Shown piece after piece: positions 34,358 to 43,513 of a stretch of DNA of 64,000 nt. Below the pieces are notes generated by a model, which was not told the DNA's origin, searched no databases, and saw only the letters and a list, made by a program, of their open reading frames with translations. Position numbers and translations under genes: made by a program. Positions within the stretch are counted from its first letter, which is position 1. Each line of letters begins with the position of its first letter. The DNA is from Halobacillus sp. A1 (GTDB lineage: Bacteria; Bacillota; Bacilli; Bacillales; Halobacillaceae): NCBI RefSeq assembly GCF_024189295.1, contig NZ_JAIZEN010000001.1, positions 124,001 to 188,000 on the forward strand, read 5' to 3'.

Positions 34358-35113
34358 ATGAAATACATGCGTTTTAAAAAAGACGGCGAAACTTATTTTG
34401 GCGTGGTAAAAGGACATTCCATCACTCAGCTTGATGGGGATTACATAAAGGGAGAAACACGCCCTCTTGCAACAGAATTTTCTTTGGAGGAAGTAGAAGT
34501 GCTGACGCCGGTCGTACCGGGACAGGTTATCGGCATCGGCTTGAATTATGAGTTGCATGCTGAAGAAACAGGTAAACCGATTCCTGAAGAACCGATGATG
34601 TTCATGTTGTCACCAAGCGCTGTAACGGCTCATGATACTGATATTGTTCTTCCAACAACAGAGCATCGCATCGATTATGAGGCCGAACTCGTGATTGTTA
34701 TAGGAAAAGAAGCGAAGCATGTGAAGAAAGAAGATGCGTTTTCCTATATCTTCGGCTACACGGTAGGAAATGATGTTTCTGATCGGCACCTGCAGAAAAA
34801 AGACGGCCAGTATACACGTGCAAAATCATTCGGAACGTTCAAACCGCTCGGCCCTGTCATTGAAACTGAATTGAATCCGAACGAGTCTGCGATTAAGCTG
34901 ACATTAAATGGGGAAGTGAAACAGCAGTCCAATACAAACGATTTGATTCATGATATTGCAGAGCTTGTCTCAAAAGTGACGGAGGTCATGACATTGAATC
35001 CTGGAGATGTTATTTATACCGGAACGCCGTCTGGTGTAGGTCCTCTCTCTCCTGGAGATATAGTGGAGGCTGAAGTGGATGGGATCGGCGTACTGCGTAA
35101 TACGGTAAAATGA
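34358..35113 (+). CDS. Fumarylacetoacetate hydrolase family protein
   Basis: 251 residues, FAH superfamily; such enzymes hydrolyse, isomerise or decarboxylate beta-diketo or 2-oxo acids using a divalent metal. Metal ligands occur in the DYEAELVIVIGK segment, with GYTVGNDVSDRHLQ, RAKSFGTFKPLGP and the ending DVIYTGTPSGVGPL all canonical. The length fits 2-hydroxyhepta-2,4-diene-1,7-dioate isomerase/YisK-like members. The ATG has AGGAGG upstream. The neighbourhood has no aromatic-degradation genes, so a housekeeping oxaloacetate-type activity is plausible. Confidence 0.9.
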   Translation: MKYMRFKKDGETYFGVVKGHSITQLDGDYIKGETRPLATEFSLEEVEVLTPVVPGQVIGIGLNYELHAEETGKPIPEEPMMFMLSPSAVTAHDTDIVLPTTEHRIDYEAELVIVIGKEAKHVKKEDAFSYIFGYTVGNDVSDRHLQKKDGQYTRAKSFGTFKPLGPVIETELNPNESAIKLTLNGEVKQQSNTNDLIHDIAELVSKVTEVMTLNPGDVIYTGTPSGVGPLSPGDIVEAEVDGIGVLRNTVK

Positions 35114-35139
35114 TCAGGTGATTTCAAGGAGGGCCTAGA

Positions 35140-36048
35140 ATGCAGCTTATGATGTGGTTCCAGGCATTCGTTTATTTACTGCTGCCTTTATTTTTATTAT
35201 ATAGGGTAGTTAAAAATGACTATACGAGTCAAAGACTATGGTTTATAGAATGGTTGTCGACCGCTGCTTTCATAGGGTTTCTGTTTGTCGTCGGACCATG
35301 GCACATATTCTTTTATTACTTCCGATACATATGGATTCTTATTTTTATCGTCGTATCGATTGTTTCTTTTAAAAAGATCAAAAAGATTCCTAAGAGAGGA
35401 CCCAAACACGATAAGAGTTATAAATTTTCAATTGGAATCAGTGCCGTTCTAGCTGTTTACTTCGGTTTTATCATGATCGTCGGCTTATCAGGATATTTTC
35501 AGAAAAGCGGTGAGGAGATTGCACTCGATTTTCCTTTAAAAGACGGTGTCTTTGCGGTGGGACATGGGGGTTCTACGACGACAGTTAATTATCATGCTTC
35601 CCATCCAAATCAGCGATATTCTTATGATATTCTGCAACTGAATGGATGGGGACTGAGGGCCGAGGGAATTACTCCATCAGAGCTTGAAAAATACGAGATT
35701 TATGGAGCTAAGCTTTACAGCCCCTGTGCAGGAAACGTACTTTCTGCTGTTGATGGATATGAGGATATTCCTCCATTGCAATCAGATATCGAACCTGAAG
35801 AACCTGCTGGCAACCATGTTATTCTTTCATGTGAAAATGCTGAAATTCACATCGCTCACTTCAAACCTGGTACAGTCGAAGTTCAAGAAGGACAGGACGT
35901 AGATACCGGAGATGTACTTGGCGAAGTAGGAAATACCGGGAATACGACAGAGCCTCACTTGCATATTCATGCGGAGAGAGATGGAGAAGGGGTGCCAATT
36001 ACGTTCAATGACCGGTTTTTAAAAAGGAATAGTTTAGTTTTCAACTAG
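35140..36048 (+). CDS. Membrane-anchored M23 family peptidase
   Basis: 302 residues: four hydrophobic helices in the first 125 residues, then an extracytoplasmic LytM/M23 domain. Metal ligands are visible as NYHASHPNQRYSYDI (H and D) and the HLHIH motif near the C-terminus, with GEVGNTGNTTEPH before it. It would cut peptidoglycan cross-bridges or regulate such enzymes. The ATG follows AAGGAGG. It is 26 bp after the FAH gene, so possibly co-transcribed. Confidence 0.85.
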   Translation: MQLMMWFQAFVYLLLPLFLLYRVVKNDYTSQRLWFIEWLSTAAFIGFLFVVGPWHIFFYYFRYIWILIFIVVSIVSFKKIKKIPKRGPKHDKSYKFSIGISAVLAVYFGFIMIVGLSGYFQKSGEEIALDFPLKDGVFAVGHGGSTTTVNYHASHPNQRYSYDILQLNGWGLRAEGITPSELEKYEIYGAKLYSPCAGNVLSAVDGYEDIPPLQSDIEPEEPAGNHVILSCENAEIHIAHFKPGTVEVQEGQDVDTGDVLGEVGNTGNTTEPHLHIHAERDGEGVPITFNDRFLKRNSLVFN

Positions 36049-36130
36049 TGTGACGTATAACAATGAGCTCTTTGGTTCTTATCCTCGGCTCTGGTGGCGT
36101 AAGGGCATTTATTTATAATATTCCCTATTC

Positions 36131-36207
36131 TTGAAGACCCAGGTTCGGCGTGTTTAGGTAGTTTCCGTGACTAAAAAATAGTGCTTGAAGGTCCGGGAAA
36201 TCACTCG
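36131..36207. repeat. Modular intergenic repeat, truncated copy
   Basis: The outer arm (TTGAAGACCCAGG...GTTTCCG, 36131-36167) and inner arm CTTGAAGGTCCGGGAAAT (36184-36201) match the copy at 52.6 kb, but the element breaks off after CACTCG. A further outer-arm relic lies at about 36250-36300. The remainder of 36049-36550 shows no gene. Confidence 0.65.
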
Positions 36208-36570
36208 CCGCCCTGATCCACTTACCAAATGTATCCAAATCAAGCCTTCCACTATCCTTATATATTGTTGAACAACTCTTTTATAAACATTAACAACCAC
36301 TTTTAATATAGCCAAAAGATTATAAAGTACTGCCCTTCCATTATCAGCTGTGAACTGACGAATGGTGGGGCGGTTTTATTATTATTTAAACATACATTGA
36401 TAGCGAGACCAGGAGGACTTTAATGATAGAACGTCTTTATGGAAGAATATTATACGATATAATTATGTAAATTGGAAAATTAAAGGAGGTTGTTGATCGG
36501 TAGAATAAGGTGTTTTATGTGAAAGAGAAGAATAGATTTTTTAGAAACTACTGAGGTGGAGGAGGGTATT

Positions 36571-37004
36571 GTGAAGAGTAACTATTTATTTCGTGAGTTT
36601 TTAAATGAATATTTAGAAGTGTGGAGACAATCGTCATTTACAAGATAAAAGAGATGCTTTCTGAAAGTTATAAAGCCAGAGAGATTGCTGGTGGAGATGT
36701 CGTAGACTTTGGATATGAGGAGGCTTTAGGCGGTTGGAAACAAGGTTTTCAATTTGCTGAAAATCAACCTTGTACTTGGGATCTCAGAGAAATCGCGGTA
36801 ATTCCTGTAAAAGATAATGAAGTCATGGCGATTGTTTCAGCTGATTTAGTGATGGAGGGAGATCGTTCACAAACCGTTAGCTTATTTTTTCAAACATTCA
36901 AATTTACCAATGATCACGGGTGGAGATTGATTAGAAGTTACATAGAAACGGGCGTTCATATTTCGAACCTGAAGGACATGTCATTCCAGTATACTCATTT
37001 ATAA
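36571..37004 (+). pseudogene. NTF2/SnoaL-like gene with a frameshift
   Basis: GTG 36571, preceded by a very strong AGGTGGAGGAGG site, opens a frame encoding NYLFREFLNEYLEVWRQSSF and stops at 36646. The shifted frame (track 36621 onward) continues RIKEMLSESYKAREIAGGD and runs to 37004. One missing base near 36640-36646 explains both; the joined product is about 144 residues and resembles NTF2-like (SnoaL/DUF4440) proteins of alpha+beta cone fold. It may be a true pseudogene or a sequencing indel. Confidence 0.65.
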
Positions 37005-37194
37005 TAGTTTAACAAAACCACGCAAAACGGAGGGGTTATTCGTGGGGGTTAATAGCGGGATTCGTGTTCTTGATTGAAAATCTATCCAATTATCGGTAGC
37101 ATTAGGAGATATCATGAATTAGATAGAAGTAGACGAACTCAAGTGACTCAAGACAATGATCTTCCGTTCGCCTGTCTGGAATAGGAGGATGAAA

Positions 37195-38568
37195 ATGCGG
37201 AACCGTTTCTTACAACATGTATACATATTTTACTCACTGGTTTTTTTATTGAATGTCATTCACGTCTTTTGGCCAAACCCTGTTCTTTATACGGTAATCG
37301 GTGTGGCAGGAATGGTCATGATTGTCATAAGTGTTCCTCGAGCTGATCGTGTGTTCAAAATACTTGGAGGAATTCTTCTTGCAGCTGGAAGTTTCTTTTT
37401 TATTTCCAGTGGAGTATCGGCTGGAAAAATTCCGGCTTTTTTTGCAGGAAACGTTGGGTTGTTATTCCTTCTGTCGATGCTACCATGGATGAACAGTGTC
37501 GTTAAGGCAGGTAGGTATAATAAGTTGCTTCACGCTCTGCTTCAGGGGAACGGCAATCGTTCTCTCGGACCTTTGTATGTGCGCAGTGAAGCAACGATGG
37601 TATCTTTGGCCGCTTTTCTTAATTTGTCCTCCGCCACGATTTCTCAGGACTTATTGATCAATCAGCTGAAGCATGTGAAAACGAAAGTTAGGAACAGCTT
37701 TGTTGCTATGACCACACTCCGAGGGTATTCCCTCGCTTTACTTTGGAGCCCTCTTGAGATTTTGTTAGCGACTTCGATTTTCATCACAGGTGCGAATTAT
37801 TTAGTCGTCTTGCCGTGGATGCTGCTCATCGCTTTGTTTGGAATTATGATAGATGCTGGAATAGGGAAATGGCTATTCCGTAACTATGAATTGGAAGAAC
37901 AGACTTCTGTTATAAAGAGTCTCAGCGATCATAAAAAGAAACTGGGTGGATTTCTACTGGCGCTTGTTTTATTTCTGGTCGTCGTTGTCTTTCTGGTGAA
38001 TGTCATCCAGTTTGATTTCTTATTTGCCGTTACTATTGCCATCTTTCCATTTGCTTTTTTGTGGGCCGTTCTCTTGAAACGGAAAAGTAGCTTTCTTACG
38101 ATCGGTTGGCCTACATGGAAAAAACAGACGAACCACCTCAGCAATTTTATCGTTCTCTTATTAGCTCTGTCATTTTTGACCGAGTCACTGAACGTTTCTC
38201 CATATCTGGAATACTTGCAGAATCCAATCATCGCTCTAGAAGGACATCCATTGTTGATCATGCTATTCATTCAAGCTGCGTTTCTAGTAATGACACTACT
38301 AGGCGTACACCCTTTGGCAACTATGGGGATTTTTGGAGGGATTAGTGAGTTATTGATGGGAGCTTTGCCTCCGGTCACGCTTACGATTCTGCTTGCAAGC
38401 ACGGCAATAGCTACTGTGCCGTCTGCTCCTTATGGACTAATTGTCACTTTGACGTCTGTCAGTTTACGGATGAATCCATACAAAATCGTTATGAAAAATC
38501 TTCCGCACAGTCTGGTGCTTGGTTTTCTAGGAATACTTGTCGCTTGGTTTACGCTGCAGATCTACTGA
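37195..38568 (+). CDS. Polytopic membrane protein, possible transporter
   Basis: 457 residues with about twelve hydrophobic helices. Start ATG 37195 is set by AGGAGG six bases upstream. No named family recognised, but two segments mirror the membrane protein at 30582-31991 (see there), and C-terminal glycine-rich pairs of short helices suggest an ion- or carboxylate-transporter hairpin fold. Monocistronic with a strong terminator. Confidence 0.65.
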   Translation: MRNRFLQHVYIFYSLVFLLNVIHVFWPNPVLYTVIGVAGMVMIVISVPRADRVFKILGGILLAAGSFFFISSGVSAGKIPAFFAGNVGLLFLLSMLPWMNSVVKAGRYNKLLHALLQGNGNRSLGPLYVRSEATMVSLAAFLNLSSATISQDLLINQLKHVKTKVRNSFVAMTTLRGYSLALLWSPLEILLATSIFITGANYLVVLPWMLLIALFGIMIDAGIGKWLFRNYELEEQTSVIKSLSDHKKKLGGFLLALVLFLVVVVFLVNVIQFDFLFAVTIAIFPFAFLWAVLLKRKSSFLTIGWPTWKKQTNHLSNFIVLLLALSFLTESLNVSPYLEYLQNPIIALEGHPLLIMLFIQAAFLVMTLLGVHPLATMGIFGGISELLMGALPPVTLTILLASTAIATVPSAPYGLIVTLTSVSLRMNPYKIVMKNLPHSLVLGFLGILVAWFTLQIY

Positions 38569-38647
38569 TGTGTACTTATTATAAGAAATATAGTTAAGTA
38601 TTCAATAGAATAAAAAGTTACCTTTCGTAAAGCTGTAAACATAAAAT

Positions 38648-38688
38648 AAGTCTTCTCCCCCTTTTGACGAGGGGAGAAGACTTTTTAT
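38648..38688. terminator. Bidirectional terminator
   Basis: AAGTCTTCTCCCC pairs perfectly with GGGGAGAAGACTT, with T runs on both strands, between convergent genes. Confidence 0.9.
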
Positions 38689-38721
38689 ATGGTCGGGCCA
38701 CGATCGAGGCGGATGTTTCTG

Positions 38722-39288
38722 CTACATATACCAAACTTCATTGTTCGTTGAAGAAATAGCAACAGCGCCAGCTTGTAGTGCTGTGACGACATCTTCTTTC
38801 TCACAAACTAATCCACTGGCTATAATCGGGGTATCAATCTTGTCTTTGACCCAGCCGATCGCTTTCGGCATCATACCTGGAAGTATTTCAATAAAGTGAG
38901 GGTTGGAGTTTGCGATTTGTTTATCCATGCTTCGAAATGACATGGAATCGACTAAGAAAAAACGGTGGACTGTATAAAAACCGTAGCTTCTTGCGGCGTG
39001 AACCATTTGAGCTTTCGTACTGATGATGCCGTCCGCATTCGTGCTTTCTTTTAGGAATTGCAGGGCGACTTCTTTATTGGAGGTGCCTTCAAGAAGGTCG
39101 ATATGGACAAAAGCCAGCTTATTATGAGCTTTCACTTGGTCTACGATGTCACCGACATTGATAATATCACTATTTAAGATGAAGATGATGGTGCAGTCTG
39201 TCTGGATGGCTTCTTCTAATCCTTTTTTATCTTTGACTGCGGCAATGACCGGATTTTCTGCTAGGACGTCTTCCACTTGTTCTCTCAT
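38722..39288 (-). CDS. GlpP-family glycerol-3-phosphate-responsive antiterminator
   Basis: 188-residue TIM-barrel-like RNA-binding antiterminator related to B. subtilis GlpP, which with glycerol 3-phosphate prevents termination in glp leader RNAs. The segments TIIFILNSDIINVGDIV, FVHIDLLEGTSNKEVALQFL, DGIISTKAQMVHAAR and HFIEILPGMMPK are typical. It is encoded divergently from an operon with a leader terminator but without glpF, glpK or glpD, so it may be a paralogue devoted to that operon. AAGGAG precedes the ATG. Confidence 0.88.
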   Translation of the reverse strand: MREQVEDVLAENPVIAAVKDKKGLEEAIQTDCTIIFILNSDIINVGDIVDQVKAHNKLAFVHIDLLEGTSNKEVALQFLKESTNADGIISTKAQMVHAARSYGFYTVHRFFLVDSMSFRSMDKQIANSNPHFIEILPGMMPKAIGWVKDKIDTPIIASGLVCEKEDVVTALQAGAVAISSTNNEVWYM

Positions 39289-39414
39289 AATAATCTCCTT
39301 ATCCTATTTTTAGTATTTCCATAACCTATTATATAGGAGATGAAAGAGGTTGGAAAATTTAACGGGTTTAATAGGTAATCTGTCGAAAAAGGCAGAATAA
39401 TAGAACAGGGGCGG

Positions 39415-39443
39415 TTGACAGTTTGAGAAGGTAACCCTATACT
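39415..39443 (+). promoter_or_regulatory. Consensus-like sigma-A promoter of the GlpP-linked operon
   Basis: TTGACA (39415-39420), 17-base spacer, TATACT (39438-39443). Transcription would start near 39450, giving a leader of about 105 nt. Confidence 0.85.
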
Positions 39444-39468
39444 ATTAACAGTTAAAGTTACTAGAGCC

Positions 39469-39519
39469 GAGAGAAAAGTAACTTCCCCTGGGGGAAGTAT
39501 GCTTTTCTCTCTTTTTTTT
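39469..39519 (+). terminator. Leader terminator, presumed GlpP antitermination target
   Basis: GAGAGAAAAG pairs with CTTTTCTCTC and inner ACTTCCCC with GGGGAAGT, then T8. It lies between the promoter and the first gene, so transcription of the operon must read through it. By analogy with glpFK/glpD leaders the adjacent GlpP-family protein is the likely antiterminator. Confidence 0.85.
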
Positions 39520-39555
39520 GCTCTTCATTGTAAGGAATGGGAGGGAATACAGAAA

Positions 39556-40332
39556 ATGAATATAACAGACTTCACGATGGACTTCTTTTCTCTCAAAGGC
39601 CAGACGGCCCTCGTCACTGGAGGAAACTCAGGACTAGGGCGCGCTTTTTCACTGGCTTTAGCTAAAGCAGGTGCGGACGTTTTTATTCCGAGTCTGACCG
39701 ATGATGACGGCACGACGAAAAAGCTGATAGAAAAAGAAGGACGCCGCATGGAATTCATGCAGGTGGATATTACGGAAGACGGAGCGGCTAAGCGCGTCGT
39801 TGAGACATGCATTGAAACGATGGGTGCGCTTGATATTGTCGTTAATAGTGCAGGTCTTAATAAAGTAGCGGATTTTGAGGAATTCAACAGAAACAAGTGG
39901 GACCCGATGATCCAAGTGAATTTGACTGCTTCGTTTGAAATGAGTCATGAAGCTGCAAAGACTATGATGCCGAAGCGCCGCGGGAAGATTATAAATATTT
40001 GTTCAGTGTTTTCTTTTCAGGGAGGGCAAGGGTCACCAGCTTATGCAGCAAGCAAGCATGGGGTGGCTGGATTAACGAAAGCTTATTGTGATGACCTTGC
40101 TTCTTATAACATTCAAGTGAATGGCATCGCACCAGGGTACTATGCGACAGAGTTAACTAAAGAGACGAGGAATGATCCGAAGACAAACCAAAAAGTGCTG
40201 GACCATACGCCTGCCAATCGCTGGGGAGAACCTGTGGATTTAATGGGAGCCGTTGTATTTCTGGCAAGTGGAGCTTCCGATTATGTAAATGGTCACATTT
40301 TATCTGTAGATGGCGGCTATCTCGTCCGGTAG
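39556..40332 (+). CDS. SDR family oxidoreductase (KduD-like)
   Basis: 258-residue classical short-chain dehydrogenase similar to 2-deoxy-D-gluconate 3-dehydrogenases. TGGNSGLG is at 21-28, NSAG at 97-100, catalytic Ser150, Tyr163 and Lys167 (YAASK). The start is ATG 39556, eight bases after GGGAGGG; the longer frame would begin inside the leader terminator. First gene of the GlpP-linked operon. It probably oxidises a polyol or hydroxy acid before or after phosphorylation by the next gene product. Confidence 0.88.
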   Translation: MNITDFTMDFFSLKGQTALVTGGNSGLGRAFSLALAKAGADVFIPSLTDDDGTTKKLIEKEGRRMEFMQVDITEDGAAKRVVETCIETMGALDIVVNSAGLNKVADFEEFNRNKWDPMIQVNLTASFEMSHEAAKTMMPKRRGKIINICSVFSFQGGQGSPAYAASKHGVAGLTKAYCDDLASYNIQVNGIAPGYYATELTKETRNDPKTNQKVLDHTPANRWGEPVDLMGAVVFLASGASDYVNGHILSVDGGYLVR

Positions 40333-40373
40333 GAATTTTTCTTTGCTTTTAGTGAAAGGAAGGTGAGGACTGC

Positions 40374-41807
40374 ATGAAATATATTATTGGAGTCGATGGC
40401 GGCTCCCAAAGTACAAAAGTGGTGATTTATGATCTCAAAGGCAAGGTCGTAAGCGAAGGAAAGAAAGAACTGCAGCCTATGAGTTTACCGAGACCTGGAC
40501 TTGTTGAGCATCCAGATGACGACTTATGGGCGTCTTTAGTGGATGCCAGTCAAGAAGCTATGAATAGCTTCCCTGGTGAAAAGGAAGATATTATCGGTCT
40601 TGGACTTTGCACCATTCGATTCGTACGATGCCTGTTGAAAGAAGATGGGACGCTTGCAGCCCCGGCGATGAGCTGGATGGACGAGCGAGTCTCAAAGCCT
40701 TATGAACATACGAACCACTATACGGCTTACGTTACGACGTCTTCGGGATACATTACGCACAGACTGACAGGTGAATTCAAGGATTCATCAGGAAATTATC
40801 AAGGTTTGTGGCCGATCAATACGGATACTTGGGATTGGAGCGAAGATGATGAAGTCTTCAAGAAATACAACATCCCACGCCACATGCTGTTTGATCTTCA
40901 GAACCCTGGTACCATTCTCGGCTGTGTGACAAAAGAGGCAGCAGAAGCAACAGGTCTTCCTGCTGACATTCCTGTAATTGCTACTGCTAATGATAAAGCG
41001 GTCGAAGCCTTAGGAGCCGGCATGTTATCTGATCAATCCGGGCTCATCTCCTTGGGGACATATATAGCAGGTATGGTTCATGGGCGCGAGAACCCGAGAG
41101 ACGCCACTCATTTTTTTCCGAATTTTGCTGCGGTTCCACATGAATATTTATATGAAAGCAATGGAATTCGAAGGGGGATGTGGACTGTTAGCTGGTTTAA
41201 AGAGTTACTCGGGGAAGAGTTGACGAAACAGGCAGAAGCCTTGAAGGTATCACCCGAAGAATTTCTAAATAAAGAAGCTGCAGAAACTGTACCGGCTGGC
41301 AGTGATGGGTTAATGACAGTACTCGACTGGCTTTCTACAGCTGATGAGCCTTTTAAAAAAGGGATGATGATCGGTTTTGACGGCCGTCACAGTAGAGCCC
41401 ATATGTATCACTCTATTCTAGAAGGCATCGCTTTAACGATGAAGATGAATATGGATGCCATGTGTGAGGAACTCGATATAAAACTCGATAACATCGTCAT
41501 TACCGGCGGAGGATCGAATGGCGATCTGATGATGCAGATTTTTGCCAACGTATTCGGCATAGAGGCAAAGCGGAATTCGGTTAACGGATCAGCGAGTCTC
41601 GGGGCTGCGATCAACACCGCAGTGGCTCTTGAAGTGTACAACACTTATGGAGAAGCTATCGATCAGATGGTGGAGGTGAGTGATACGTTTACCCCGGAAG
41701 AAGATAAGCATGATTTTTACACGCGGTTTAACAAAGAAGTGTATCAACAAATTTCAGCTCATACTGATGGTCTCTTGAAAAAAGCTCATGCCTTTTTAAA
41801 TGAATAA
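40374..41807 (+). CDS. FGGY-family carbohydrate kinase
   Basis: 477-residue sugar/polyol kinase of the xylulokinase/glycerol kinase superfamily. The phosphate-1 loop GVDGGSQSTKVVIYD is at 5-19, AMSWMDERV and SGYITHRLTGEF are typical, and adenosine-binding GGGSNGDLMMQIFANVFG lies near the C-terminus. It uses ATP to phosphorylate an unidentified polyol. A phosphorylated product resembling glycerol 3-phosphate would be a natural inducer for the adjacent GlpP-type regulator (inference). GGAAGGTGAGG precedes the ATG. Confidence 0.9.
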   Translation: MKYIIGVDGGSQSTKVVIYDLKGKVVSEGKKELQPMSLPRPGLVEHPDDDLWASLVDASQEAMNSFPGEKEDIIGLGLCTIRFVRCLLKEDGTLAAPAMSWMDERVSKPYEHTNHYTAYVTTSSGYITHRLTGEFKDSSGNYQGLWPINTDTWDWSEDDEVFKKYNIPRHMLFDLQNPGTILGCVTKEAAEATGLPADIPVIATANDKAVEALGAGMLSDQSGLISLGTYIAGMVHGRENPRDATHFFPNFAAVPHEYLYESNGIRRGMWTVSWFKELLGEELTKQAEALKVSPEEFLNKEAAETVPAGSDGLMTVLDWLSTADEPFKKGMMIGFDGRHSRAHMYHSILEGIALTMKMNMDAMCEELDIKLDNIVITGGGSNGDLMMQIFANVFGIEAKRNSVNGSASLGAAINTAVALEVYNTYGEAIDQMVEVSDTFTPEEDKHDFYTRFNKEVYQQISAHTDGLLKKAHAFLNE

Positions 41808-41858
41808 TGAGAGATGTCTACTTAAATTAAAAAATTTATTGGTAAAGGAGTTTTATAA

Positions 41859-43301
41859 ATGGGATTAACGAAAGAACACATCATTAGCGAATTGAAAGCA
41901 ATCGTATCAGAGGACCAAATCATTACAGATGAACAAGTCTTAAAAGAGAACAGCGTAGACCGTTTCCGTAAATATGAAACCATTCACGGCGTGTACACGC
42001 AGCCGCTTCCTGCAGCAGTAGTAAAGGTGAAAAACGAACAAGAGGTAGCTGATCTTCTGAAGTTTATGAATGAAAACAACATCAATGCCGTGCCGAGAAC
42101 TGGCGGTTCTGCTACTGAAGGCGGCCTTGAGACAGTTGTTGAGAACTCTCTTGTCATTGATGGATCCGCTATGAACGAAATTGTAAGCATCGACGAGTAT
42201 GACATGCTTGCGACAGTGAAGTGCGGCGTGCCTTTAGAAGAACTAGAAGACAAATTGCGTGAACAAGGATTAACAACGGGACACTCTCCGCAATCGAAGC
42301 CGCTTGCACAAATGGGAGGGCTTGTAGCCACACGAAGCATCGGGCAGCTGTCTACGTTATACGGCGGTATTGAAGACATGGTGATTGGCGTTGAAGCGGT
42401 GTTCCCTAACGGAGAAATTACGAAAATCAAAAATATCCCTAGACGTGCAGCTGGCCCGGATATTCGCCACGTCATTATTGGAAATGAAGGCGCGCTTTGT
42501 TATATCACGGAAGTGACCGTGAAAGTTTTCCAATACAAGCCTGAGAACAATCAGTATTATGGCTATCTTTTAGACGATATGAAATCCGGATTTGAGATTC
42601 TTCGTGAAGTGATGGTACAAGGTTATCGCCCATCCGTAGCTCGTCTGTACGACCCTGAGGACGCAGCGGACCACTTTAATTTTGCAAAAGGGAAGTGTGT
42701 ATTGATATTCATGGCGGAAGGACCAAAGTCCATAGCTGAAGCGACAGGAAAAGCGATCGAAGATATCGTTGCTGAATTTGCAGAGAGTGAGCGTGTGGAA
42801 AGCCATTTGATTCAGAATTGGTTCGAAAACTTGAACTGGGATCCTTCAAAAGTCAGTGAAGAAAGACAAGAAATCAAGGAAACGAACAACATTGGGTTTA
42901 CGACTGAAGTTTCTGGTTCATGGGGTGTCATTAACGACATTTATGAGCGCTGCATCAAGCGTGTCCGTGAGGAAATTCCTCATATTACGATGCTTGGCGG
43001 TCACTCTTCCCACAGTTACATGAACGGTACGAATATGTACTTCGTCTATTACTATGATCTCGTTGATATTAAGCCTGAGGAGGAAATTACGAAGTACCAC
43101 TATCCGATCAATAAGATCATCGTTGAAGAAACGATTGCGGCGGGCGGATCCATGGTACACCACCACGGAGTCGGGAAGCACCGTACGCCTTGGATCAAAG
43201 ACGAGTATGGATCTTCTTATTATATTTTAGAAACGTTGAAAAAAGCTTTTGACCCTAATGGAATTATGAATAAAGGAACGATTTTTCCAAAAGAAGATTA
43301 A
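41859..43301 (+). CDS. FAD-binding oxidase/alkyl-DHAP-synthase-like flavoprotein
   Basis: 480 residues of the VAO/PCMH flavoprotein superfamily. The FAD-binding PRTGGSATEGGLE stretch and PQSKPLAQMGGLVATRS are in the N-terminal half. The motif GGSMVHHHGVGKHR near the C-terminus is characteristic of the branch containing alkyl-dihydroxyacetonephosphate synthase and some 2-hydroxyacid dehydrogenases. It likely oxidises a hydroxy acid or a phosphorylated polyol. AAAGGAG precedes the ATG and it follows the kinase by 51 bp. Confidence 0.85.
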   Translation: MGLTKEHIISELKAIVSEDQIITDEQVLKENSVDRFRKYETIHGVYTQPLPAAVVKVKNEQEVADLLKFMNENNINAVPRTGGSATEGGLETVVENSLVIDGSAMNEIVSIDEYDMLATVKCGVPLEELEDKLREQGLTTGHSPQSKPLAQMGGLVATRSIGQLSTLYGGIEDMVIGVEAVFPNGEITKIKNIPRRAAGPDIRHVIIGNEGALCYITEVTVKVFQYKPENNQYYGYLLDDMKSGFEILREVMVQGYRPSVARLYDPEDAADHFNFAKGKCVLIFMAEGPKSIAEATGKAIEDIVAEFAESERVESHLIQNWFENLNWDPSKVSEERQEIKETNNIGFTTEVSGSWGVINDIYERCIKRVREEIPHITMLGGHSSHSYMNGTNMYFVYYYDLVDIKPEEEITKYHYPINKIIVEETIAAGGSMVHHHGVGKHRTPWIKDEYGSSYYILETLKKAFDPNGIMNKGTIFPKED

Positions 43302-43513
43302 TAGAGATGATTGAAAAATACAGCATGCTGTCGAGCTCAGGGCTCACACCCCTGTCTCTGCAGCACCCTGTATGATTGTTTCCTGATAAGGAGAAAGAGA
43401 CCTTTTTTCCATAAAGATGGTCTCTTAAAATGAAAACGATTTAATATGGACGTGTGACTTCCAAACGGAAAGGATACGTGCACATCAAATTTACATCACC
43501 AAGGAGGAAAAAT
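43302..43513 (+). other. Intercistronic region with hairpins
   Basis: 212 bp between flavoprotein and transporter. AGAGACC pairs with GGTCTCT (about 43396-43425) without a T tract, and a GC-rich structured stretch lies at 43320-43375. TGAAAACGATTTAA at 43431-43444 is one base short of a cre site. Confidence 0.4.

Noticed and set aside
39525-39948. Open frames opposite the KduD-like SDR
   Set aside because: Antisense to a gene with complete catalytic motifs.
43431-43444. cre site before the BCCT gene
   Set aside because: TGAAAACGATTTAA misses the near-invariant C of the NCA end, so only a weak candidate.
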